Shown: piece after piece, positions 1-5,258 of the stretch
Layout of the letters: the number at the start of each line of letters is the position of its first letter
How positions within the stretch are numbered: position 1 is the stretch's first letter
From: Leptolyngbyaceae cyanobacterium M65_K2018_010
Lineage (GTDB): Bacteria; Cyanobacteriota; Cyanobacteriia; Phormidesmidales; Phormidesmidaceae
Direction of reading: 5' to 3'
Assembly (NCBI GenBank): GCA_015295885.1
Contig: DVEE01000205.1
Location: 1 to 6,656 of the forward strand
DNA length: 6,656 nt
The notes under the pieces: generated by a model
What the model saw: the letters and a program-made list of their open reading frames with translations, nothing else
What the model was told of the DNA's origin: nothing
The model's database searches: none
Position numbers and translations under genes: made by a program

Positions 1-108
1 CGACCGATCACCACCGGGATCTTATTTTCCCGCTGATCCCTAACCCCTAGGCAACCCCCTGTTCAGCCCCTGATTCGGTATCCCGGCCCCGTCGATCCGC
101 TCTGTTCC

Positions 109-366
109 ATGGCCCGCCAGCAAAAATTTCCTCACCTGTTGGGTTCCAAATGGACCGCTTGTCACCCAACCGAAGGATGGCGCCACTTTCAGGTAGCCAA
201 CCGAAAACAGCAGGGAACTTGGCTCTTTGCGGAATTGGTGGCCGCCTGTGATCCTACCGTCCGCTTTTGGATCAATGCCCAACAGCTTAAAAATAGAACC
301 CTTTGGCAGCCTGGGTGGCAACCCCTGGGTCCAGCTTCTCCCCCCCGTAGCCTGGAAGAATCCTGA
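109..366 (+). CDS. TIGR02450 family Trp-rich small protein
   Basis: An 85-residue soluble protein with no signal peptide or membrane segment. It has six tryptophans (residues 15, 24, 38, 54, 66, 70), several at the family's characteristic places: LLGSKWTA (10-17), GWRHFQV (23-29), RFWINAQ (52-58) and LWQPGW (65-70). This matches the Trp-rich TIGR02450 (DUF2389) family found in cyanobacteria and some proteobacteria, from memory of family members. The family's function is not known; no catalytic residues are evident. The ATG at 109 is preferred because homologues begin just before the K-F-P-H-L-x-G-S-K-W block. No Shine-Dalgarno sequence is visible upstream (the preceding bases are pyrimidine-rich), so initiation may be weak or SD-independent. 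The C-terminal 15 residues are Pro/Ser-rich and probably not conserved. The next gene starts 123 bp downstream, so co-transcription is possible but unproven. Confidence 0.85.
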   Translation: MARQQKFPHLLGSKWTACHPTEGWRHFQVANRKQQGTWLFAELVAACDPTVRFWINAQQLKNRTLWQPGWQPLGPASPPRSLEES

Positions 367-458
367 AGTTACGTTAGGATTTAAGGACAGCTTAGAGCCC
401 TAGGTTAGAACCAGGATTCAGGCTGGAAAGCAAACCCTGCCCTAGCCCCCAAGGCTGT

Positions 459-487
459 ACTCAAAGGCCCACAAACTCAAAGGCCCA
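459..487 (+). repeat. 13-bp direct repeat over the DUF2605 ribosome binding site
   Basis: ACTCAAAGGCCCA occurs at 459-471 and again at 475-487, separated by 3 bp. The second copy carries the AAAGG that serves as the likely Shine-Dalgarno (479-483), 6 nt before the ATG at 490. The first copy duplicates that AAAGG 16 nt upstream. Confidence 0.8.
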
Positions 488-489
488 TA

Positions 490-831
490 ATGTGTTTTGG
501 ATTTGGTGTGATGGCGCTTCCCTCTCCCTCCGATGAGACCAAGCTGCTCGCGTCAGTCCTCGCCCCGCTGCTGGAGGACTTTCAATATTGGTTTGGCCGA
601 TCGCTCCAGCTACTGGAGCAAACGGGTTCCATCGGTGGCCTTAGTACGGACCAGCAGGCCCACCTGACCGAACGCCTGCGCCAGGCCCTGGCAGAAACCC
701 AAACCGCCGCGGCCCTTCTGAAAGCCACCGACGGACAGGTGGGGGTCGATACCGCCCAGGTCATGGGCTGGCATCGGCTGGTGGCGGAATGCTGGGCCCT
801 GGCCCGTCGCCACCGGGCAGCTTCAGCCTAG
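490..831 (+). CDS. DUF2605 domain-containing protein
   Basis: A 113-residue, mostly helical protein without signal peptide or membrane segment. Two blocks match the cyanobacterial DUF2605 family as I recall it: an N-terminal helix with LAPLLEDFQYWF (24-35), and a C-terminal block with KATDGQVGVD (78-87) followed by WHRLVAECW (94-102). Molecular function is not known. The start at 490 has a plausible ribosome binding site (AAAGG, 6-nt spacing); an in-frame ATG at 511 (Met8) lacks an SD, but the first seven residues (Met-Cys-Phe-Gly-Phe-Gly-Val) look unlike the family, so 511 remains possible. The next gene, DUF2973, lies 93 bp downstream on the same strand. These two families are often neighbours in cyanobacteria, which suggests a shared process. 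Confidence 0.85.
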   Translation: MCFGFGVMALPSPSDETKLLASVLAPLLEDFQYWFGRSLQLLEQTGSIGGLSTDQQAHLTERLRQALAETQTAAALLKATDGQVGVDTAQVMGWHRLVAECWALARRHRAASA

Positions 832-838
832 GGCCCAG

Positions 839-868
839 CCAGTTCATCCATAACCAGTTCATCCATAA
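839..868 (+). repeat. Tandem duplication of a 15-bp unit
   Basis: CCAGTTCATCCATAA occurs twice in perfect head-to-tail tandem, at 839-853 and 854-868. It sits 7 bp after the DUF2605 stop and about 55 bp before the DUF2973 start. Perfect identity suggests a recent slippage or duplication event. No inverted symmetry that would make it an obvious terminator is visible. Confidence 0.9.
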
Positions 869-911
869 AATGAGCCAAACAGGTTACAGTCAATATAGGC
901 ACAGCTGGGCC

Positions 912-917
912 AGAGGG
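912..917 (+). promoter_or_regulatory. Ribosome binding site of the DUF2973 gene
   Basis: AGAGGG lies 7 nt before the ATG at 925. It is one of the better Shine-Dalgarno matches in the window and fixes the start of the membrane-anchored protein. Confidence 0.6.
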
Positions 918-924
918 TAAAAGT

Positions 925-1245
925 ATGTGGCATATCGTTTACATCATTGCATTTGCGGCTCTGGCTATCCTGGCCATAGCAAATCTGGTACGGAATTTAA
1001 TTTTGCTAGGTGGCAATGCCCGCAATCCCCAGGCACCTCGCCCCTATCCTGAGAGCGAAAATCGCCGCCCTGTGCCCCATCCAGAACTGCTTGACGAGGA
1101 CGGCCAGGTGATTCGGGAACCGCTCCTGGTGATGAAGTCGATTTCGGTCAAAGATGCCCGTGAGCAGTTGGATGCCCTCTACAACGGCACCCATTCCTTG
1201 GAAGATAGCGAAGATTCAGACTCAGGTCTAGACAGTCATCCCTAG
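925..1245 (+). CDS. DUF2973 domain-containing single-pass membrane protein
   Basis: A 106-residue protein with one N-terminal hydrophobic segment (about residues 4-28), followed by NLVRNL (20-25), whose arginine would sit at the end of the membrane helix. A Pro/Arg-rich linker follows. The conserved block runs from HPELLDEDGQVI (52-63) through EPLLVMKSISV (65-75) to DAREQLDALY (77-86). This pattern is the cyanobacterial DUF2973 family. The last 15 residues are highly acidic and Ser-rich and are likely disordered. The function is unknown. A good SD (AGAGGG) supports the ATG at 925. The gene follows DUF2605 and ends 19 bp from the convergent yvcK-like gene; I see no strong rho-independent terminator between them. 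Orientation of the soluble part (cytosolic or lumenal) cannot be fixed from sequence. Confidence 0.87.
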   Translation: MWHIVYIIAFAALAILAIANLVRNLILLGGNARNPQAPRPYPESENRRPVPHPELLDEDGQVIREPLLVMKSISVKDAREQLDALYNGTHSLEDSEDSDSGLDSHP

Positions 1246-1264
1246 ACCTTGGCTCCTGGACGGC

Positions 1265-2269
1265 CTAGGCGACTTTGCTGGGGCGCTTGAGTCTGACTAC
1301 ACTGTCATGATGCAGCAAGGTTTTGACCAGTTGCTGACTGTTGTGACGCAACACCGTTTTGCCGGAAACAAAATTGCCGCTAATGATGCCTTGGCTCAGT
1401 AAGGGTTGACAGTGATCCAGGTCGGCTTCAACGGGAAACTTATTTTCCAGGGCATAGAGCCGCTTTAACCTATCTTCCACGGGGCCAGTGTTGATCACCG
1501 CGTAGTCTAGCCGATCGCCGGGGCCCAGGTATTCTTCAACTTTTTCGATAAAGTTAGAGGCTTTGTAACCGTGGGTCTCAGCGGGATCGGTGACCAGATT
1601 GAGCACGTAGGTTTTGGGGGCTGGGGTTTCGCGCAGGGCCTCGACTAAACCTTCCACCAGAAAGTTAGGCAAAATACTCGTAAACAGGCTGCCGGGACCA
1701 ATAATCACATGATCGGCCGACCGAATGGCCTGGGCCGCTGGACCGTAGATCTTTGCGCGGCGAGAGAGGTAGATGTATTCAATCCAGCGATCGCGATCGG
1801 TGCGCAAATCAATCTGGGATTCGCTGATTAATTCACGGCCATCGCTGAGTTTGGCAATTAGATTCACATCATTGAGGGTAACCGGCAGCACCTGCCCCTG
1901 AATCTTTAACAAATTGGCAATGGCTTCAATGCCAAAGGCGGCCCCACCTTCCCAATCGTAGGCCGCCGCCAGTAATAAATTACCCAAGCTGTGCCCTTTG
2001 AGACCATCGCCCTTGAGAAATCGGTAGTTCAGTAGGTCTCGCCAGCGGGCTCCCTGGGTATCTTCGGGGAGGAGTTCGGCCAAGCATTTCAGGATATCCC
2101 CCGGCGGTAAGATACCGTGCTCATCCCGCAGCCGCCCGCTGCTACCACCGCTGTCCATCATCGAGACAATAGCGGTTACTTCGGCGACCTTCTTAAACTC
2201 TGCCAGTAGGGTGCTAATGCCGGTGCCGCCACCAATTAAGACCACCTTCGGTCGCTGGTTTTCTTCCAT
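1265..2269 (-). CDS. yvcK: YvcK/CofD-like family protein (variant form)
   Basis: A 334-residue cytosolic protein of the YvcK/CofD-like (gluconeogenesis factor) family. Bacillus YvcK binds UDP-GlcNAc-type nucleotide sugars and links carbon source to cell-wall synthesis and cell shape. Visible motifs: Rossmann-like GGGTG (13-17), DSGGSSGRLR (39-48), LPPGD (54-58), GDGLKGHSLGN (87-97), IIGPGSLFTSILPN (189-202) and a C-terminal RHNSQQL. The order and length fit YvcK (about 320 residues). Two points are unusual. The family's common D-D-G-G-S-S-G reads D39-S40-G-G-S-S-G here. The protein also lacks the long membrane-spanning N-terminus that I recall for the common cyanobacterial homologue of about 450 residues, so this may be a second paralogue rather than the main copy. 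The start codon at 2269 lies 12 codons before GGGTG, as expected; the SD is weak (GGCGG about 9 nt upstream). It is divergent from the acyltransferase gene. Confidence 0.9.
   Translation of the reverse strand: MEENQRPKVVLIGGGTGISTLLAEFKKVAEVTAIVSMMDSGGSSGRLRDEHGILPPGDILKCLAELLPEDTQGARWRDLLNYRFLKGDGLKGHSLGNLLLAAAYDWEGGAAFGIEAIANLLKIQGQVLPVTLNDVNLIAKLSDGRELISESQIDLRTDRDRWIEYIYLSRRAKIYGPAAQAIRSADHVIIGPGSLFTSILPNFLVEGLVEALRETPAPKTYVLNLVTDPAETHGYKASNFIEKVEEYLGPGDRLDYAVINTGPVEDRLKRLYALENKFPVEADLDHCQPLLSQGIISGNFVSGKTVLRHNSQQLVKTLLHHDSVVRLKRPSKVA
1787..1794. repeat. HIP1 octamer GCGATCGC
   Basis: Highly iterated palindrome 1, a hallmark of many cyanobacterial genomes. Three more perfect copies lie at 3705-3712, 4954-4961 and 5880-5887, all inside coding regions. 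Their presence supports the taxonomic call; they are not gene-specific regulatory sites. Confidence 0.85.
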
Positions 2270-2514
2270 GGATGATTACCGCCAGGTCGGCGAAGTCACA
2301 GTGCTTTCCTATTCATAGCCGGGGCATGACAGCGGGGGAAGAGGCAGGGGACGGCGCCAACCCTGGCCTCACCGAAACCCCAGAAAATGAAATAATTTTG
2401 TAAAGCTGAGAGTAAATTGGTCCCTGGGGCTGGGGAATCCAGACCGCCTCAGTCCTAGGTTGGTGACCCAATAGCCCCAGGGGGCGGCCTCAGCGGCTGT
2501 ATTTCCTACCGAGC
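2270..2514. promoter_or_regulatory. Divergent intergenic region with AT-rich core
   Basis: This 245-bp gap separates the start of the minus-strand yvcK-like gene from that of the plus-strand acyltransferase, so promoters for both should lie here. The only clearly AT-rich stretch is about 2381-2419, which stands out against GC-rich flanks. On the minus strand TTTACT, followed after 16 bp by TATTTC, is a possible but poor -35/-10 pair for yvcK. No convincing plus-strand promoter is seen. The part nearest the acyltransferase is GC-rich and contains an inverted repeat, listed separately. Confidence 0.4.
2422..2482. repeat. 10-bp perfect inverted repeat with nested hairpin
   Basis: CCCTGGGGCT (2422-2431) and AGCCCCAGGG (2473-2482) are exact reverse complements separated by 41 bp. 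Just inside the right arm a smaller hairpin is possible (TTGG-TGAC-CCAA, ending at 2471). The structure ends 32 bp before the acyltransferase ATG and could form in its 5' leader RNA. CCTGGGG-like words are common in this genome, so chance is a real alternative. Confidence 0.5.
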
Positions 2515-3444
2515 ATGCCGATATCCGTGACTGAACCGCTCCTGCCTCAGACGACCTGGGCCACCCTGGGGCCAGCCACAATCACTTTTTTGAGACTGTT
2601 CTGGCAAGCTTCCTGGGCCTCACCGGCTAGCTGCAACGGCTGGTCCTTAGACGATCGCAACCCGGCCCTGATCGATCAGATGCTGCCTTTTTTCGACTGG
2701 TTTTACCATCATTACTTTCGGGTTAAAACCGAGGGTTGGGAGCAGATCCCCGCCCAGGGGCGCCTGCTGCTGGTCGGTTCCCATAACGGTGGGCTGGCCG
2801 CCCCCGATGCGGTGATGATGACCTACGATTGGATCCGTCGCTTTGGTTCCGATCGCCCCGCCTACGCCCTCATGGACCCCCAGATGTGGCGGGTATTTCC
2901 GGGGGTGGCCCGGATGGCGACCTGGGCCGGTTGTATCCGAGCTGAATCTCATCTGGCGGTGCAGGCCCTACGGCGGGAGGCGGCGGTGCTGATTTATCCG
3001 GGTGGGGTGCGGGATGTGTTTCGCCCCCATAGTCTGCGCAACCAGGTTTGTTTCTTTGGAGAAAAGGGCTTTATCAAGCTAGCTCTGCTGGAGTCAGCCC
3101 CGATTGTGCCCCTGATCTCCCACGGAGCCCACGATACCCTGTGGGTGCTGGCGGACTTTCACGCCCAGGTGGTGGCCCTGCACCAGCGGGGTTGGCCCTG
3201 GCCCCTGGGGTTTGACCCCGGTACGTTCCCGCTCTACCTAGGACTACCCTGGGGTCTGGCCCTGGGGCCGCTGCCCAACATTCCCCTGCCCGTTCCCCTG
3301 CACACGCGGGTCTGTGCTCCGATCACCTTTAGCCGCTACGGCCCAGCGGCCGCCCATGACGCCGCCTACGTGAATGAGTGCTACGAGCGAGTCCATGGGA
3401 TTATGCAGCAGGAACTAGACCACCTATTCGCCCTCTATGAGTAA
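2515..3444 (+). CDS. MGAT-like lysophospholipid acyltransferase family protein
   Basis: A 309-residue acyltransferase of the PlsC/LPLAT superfamily, closest in motif style to the MGAT/DGAT2-like subgroup. Such enzymes transfer acyl groups from acyl-CoA or acyl-ACP to a hydroxyl of a glycerolipid or other lipid alcohol. Motif I is VGSHNGGLAAPD (87-98): the catalytic His is H90 and the Asp is seven residues on (D98), not at the HX4D spacing. Motif III-like YPGGVRDVFRP (161-171) replaces the EGTR type, and GFIKLAL (185-191) followed by PIVPL (196-200) completes the fold. A moderately hydrophobic N-terminus (about 15-35) and a Trp/Pro/Leu-rich stretch (about 219-255) may contact membrane. Conservation seems to begin near GWSLDDR (42-48), so the true start could be later, but 2515 is the only in-frame ATG there; its SD is poor. 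The last 8 bp overlap the next gene, implying translational coupling. Synechocystis Slr2103, a neutral-lipid acyltransferase, is a candidate relative; the substrate is not determinable from sequence. Confidence 0.88.
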   Translation: MPISVTEPLLPQTTWATLGPATITFLRLFWQASWASPASCNGWSLDDRNPALIDQMLPFFDWFYHHYFRVKTEGWEQIPAQGRLLLVGSHNGGLAAPDAVMMTYDWIRRFGSDRPAYALMDPQMWRVFPGVARMATWAGCIRAESHLAVQALRREAAVLIYPGGVRDVFRPHSLRNQVCFFGEKGFIKLALLESAPIVPLISHGAHDTLWVLADFHAQVVALHQRGWPWPLGFDPGTFPLYLGLPWGLALGPLPNIPLPVPLHTRVCAPITFSRYGPAAAHDAAYVNECYERVHGIMQQELDHLFALYE

Positions 3445-4330
3445 CTCTCCTTTGCCCCCCGCCGCCCAGGCCCTGACGGAAGCTACCTCCAGACAAATGG
3501 CCGCGGCCATTCAGCCTTGCCAGGTGCTCACGCCACTGGCGGCGACGGCCATCCCTACGGCCTACACCGTAGCGGGGGCGGGTGAAGCTCCGCTGGTCTT
3601 AATCCACGGATTTGACAGTTCTCAGCTTGAGTTTCGCCGCCTCGGGCCCCACTTGGCCGCCCATCGGCAAACCTGGACGATGGATTTACTTGGCTTTGGC
3701 TTTAGCGATCGCCGCCTCAGCCCCAGCCTCTCCCCTGGGGCCATCAAGCTCCACCTCTACAGCTTTTGGCAGCAGCAGATTGGCCAACCGGTGGTGTGGG
3801 TCGGGGCTTCCATGGGGGGAGCCGTGGTCATTGACCTGGCCCTGACCTATCCCGAAACCGTGGCTGGCCTAGTGCTGATCGACAGTGCGGGCTTTGCCGC
3901 TGGCCTGGCTATGGATAGATGGATGGTGCCTCCGGTGGATAGATGGGCCACGGCCTTTTTGCGCAACCCCTGGGTGCGGCGGTCCATTAGCCGCCAAGCC
4001 TATTACGACAAAACCCTGGTCACCGCCGACGCCGAACTCTGTGCCGCGCTGCACCTCCAGTGTCCGGCTTGGCAGGAGGCCTTAATTGCCTTTACCAAAA
4101 GCGGCGGTTATAACTTTTTAGGCGATAAGATTGCCGCCATTACCTACCCAACCCTGGTGATTTGGGGTGAACAGGATCGCATTCTGGGTACTCGGGATGC
4201 AACTCGCTTTCAGCAAACAATCGCTAACAGCCAGCTCGTGTGGATTCCCCAGTGTGGCCATGTGCCCCACTTGGAAAAACCAGAAACCACGGCTGAGGCA
4301 ATTGTCACCTTTCTCTCAAGCCTGCCCTAA
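3437..4330 (+). CDS. Alpha/beta fold hydrolase, coupled to acyltransferase
   Basis: A 297-residue alpha/beta hydrolase with all expected parts: oxyanion region LIHGFDSS (55-62), DLLGFGFSD (83-91), nucleophile elbow GASMGG (123-128, Ser125), acid in WGEQDRI (Asp247) and base in CGHVPHLEKP (His275). A cap domain lies at about 154-225. The N-terminal 40 residues are Ala/Pro-rich and less conserved; there is no clear signal peptide, so a cytosolic or peripheral membrane location is likely. The ATG at 3437 lies inside the end of the acyltransferase gene, whose stop is at 3442-3444, an arrangement typical of translational coupling; no separate SD is needed or seen. Substrate is unknown: esterase, lipase and acyl-transferring activity are all possible. 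Together with its partner it has the two domains of plant phytyl ester synthases in separate genes. A short internal repeat encodes DRW twice (160-170). Confidence 0.92.
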   Translation: MSNSPLPPAAQALTEATSRQMAAAIQPCQVLTPLAATAIPTAYTVAGAGEAPLVLIHGFDSSQLEFRRLGPHLAAHRQTWTMDLLGFGFSDRRLSPSLSPGAIKLHLYSFWQQQIGQPVVWVGASMGGAVVIDLALTYPETVAGLVLIDSAGFAAGLAMDRWMVPPVDRWATAFLRNPWVRRSISRQAYYDKTLVTADAELCAALHLQCPAWQEALIAFTKSGGYNFLGDKIAAITYPTLVIWGEQDRILGTRDATRFQQTIANSQLVWIPQCGHVPHLEKPETTAEAIVTFLSSLP

Positions 4331-4408
4331 GGCCCCGCTCCTGGGCTGGGAATCATGACCGCCGCCAGTGACGGGGAGCCGCGATGGTCAAAATAAAAAA
4401 ATGTCAGT

Positions 4409-4456
4409 AGATTGGATGCTCAACAGATTGAATGCTCAACAGATTGGATGCTCAAC
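4409..4456 (+). repeat. Three tandem copies of a 16-bp unit
   Basis: AGATTGGATGCTCAAC is repeated head to tail at 4409-4424, 4425-4440 and 4441-4456. The outer two copies are identical and the middle one differs by one base (G to A, giving AGATTGAATGCTCAAC). The array ends 34 bp before the ATG at 4491. It has no spacers, so it is not a CRISPR. It may be a minisatellite or an array of protein-binding sites. Confidence 0.95.
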
Positions 4457-4490
4457 GGTCTATAGCTAGGACGAACTAGGGTTAGGGACT

Positions 4491-5204
4491 ATGGCGATGA
4501 AGCCCTCTGTGGGACTTGGATTACTTGCGCTGGTGGGCGTTGCCGCCGGGGCCGGAGCTGGCGCGGCCTATTATTGGCAGCGGGCCACAGCCCTGCCCGA
4601 CTGGCACTCTTCCCGTGCAGCCGTGATCCGTCCAGACGAAATTCTCAGTCAGGGGCAGGGCAACCTACTGCAAAGCAAATTGGCCACGGGGGAGGGGGTT
4701 CGCTATCCAGGCCCGGATCGCGTGGAAATTCTGCTGACGGAAGCGGACGTGAATCAACTGGTTCTGCAGGGGTTAGCCCAAACCCCCCAAGCCGCAGGGC
4801 TGATCCAGGCCACCCAGAGCATCAACGCCAGCCTGGAGGGGGATCGGCTCAGGGCAGGGGTGGTCGTCAACCCGGCGGATATTCCCACCCAGGACCTGCC
4901 GCCCCAGGCCCAGCGCGCCGTGCAACAGGCCTTAAATACGGTGCCTATGCTGGGCGATCGCCCCCTCTACCTGGGCATCGAAGGTCGTCCTCGGATCGAG
5001 AATGGTCGCTTGGTATTGGACCATGGCACGCGCATTCAAGTGGGGCGCATTCAACTCTCCTTAGCCGATGCCGCTCGACTCACCGGGCTTGATCTCGCCC
5101 AGTTAAATGAAACGATTAACCTGGCCCTGCCCCAAACGGGCATTACCCTGGATGGCCTGGAGGTGATCAATGGCGAAGCGGTACTGCGGGGAGTCAGGCG
5201 CTAG
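4491..5204 (+). CDS. Membrane-anchored protein of unknown function
   Basis: A 237-residue protein that I do not recognise by name. One N-terminal transmembrane segment (about 7-28), rich in Gly and Ala and preceded by Lys4, suggests an uncleaved anchor with the remainder on the periplasmic or lumenal side. No lipobox cysteine is present. The soluble part alternates beta-like strands and helices: VEILLTEADVNQLV (73-86), a variable helix with many Gln/Ala, LYLGIEGRP, and a C-terminal region of predicted strands. The T-E-A-D-V-N-Q-L pattern resembles the start of extracytoplasmic lipid-binding-like domains such as YpmS/DUF2140, but this is a weak resemblance. The ATG at 4491 and an in-frame ATG at 4497 are both possible; the purine stretch TTAGGGA (4482-4488) would suit 4497 better by spacing. 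It is separated from ycf23 by 54 bp, so co-transcription with that gene is possible. Confidence 0.8.
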   Translation: MAMKPSVGLGLLALVGVAAGAGAGAAYYWQRATALPDWHSSRAAVIRPDEILSQGQGNLLQSKLATGEGVRYPGPDRVEILLTEADVNQLVLQGLAQTPQAAGLIQATQSINASLEGDRLRAGVVVNPADIPTQDLPPQAQRAVQQALNTVPMLGDRPLYLGIEGRPRIENGRLVLDHGTRIQVGRIQLSLADAARLTGLDLAQLNETINLALPQTGITLDGLEVINGEAVLRGVRR

Positions 5205-5258
5205 ACCCTTCCACCGCCGCGCCTAGAGTGCGACAATAGGGCAAATTTGACTTTGTGA

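Noticed and set aside
1..108. Possible C-terminal tail of an upstream gene
   Set aside because: All three plus frames hit stops by position 50 and none of the 11-15 residue tails is recognisable; no feature can be supported.
40..321. Minus-strand open frame of 93 codons opposite the TIGR02450 gene
   Set aside because: It lies antisense to a recognisable gene, has no family resemblance, and its composition is that of a complement frame.
888..900. -10 element TATAGG before the DUF2973 gene
   Set aside because: No -35 partner at suitable spacing; too weak to list as a promoter.
1246..1270. Bidirectional terminator between the convergent DUF2973 and yvcK-like genes
   Set aside because: Only an 8-bp palindrome (GCCTAGGC, 1263-1270) that overlaps the yvcK stop is present; it has no loop and no flanking T-run.
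2369..2581. Minus-strand 70-codon frame across the divergent region and acyltransferase start
   Set aside because: Low-complexity composition, no recognisable motif, and it overlaps the start of a clear gene on the other strand.
4331..4408. Terminator after the hydrolase gene
   Set aside because: TGACC and GGTCA can pair over about 5 bp and an A-rich tract follows, but there is no T-run on the plus strand and the stem is weak.
4409..4456. CRISPR array
   Set aside because: The repeats are directly adjacent with no spacers, only three copies are present, and no cas genes are nearby.
4574..5092. 172-codon frame overlapping the unknown membrane protein gene
   Set aside because: Its Gly/Pro/Ser/Arg-rich product is typical of a shifted frame in GC-rich DNA, while the frame at 4491-5204 has a membrane anchor and balanced composition.
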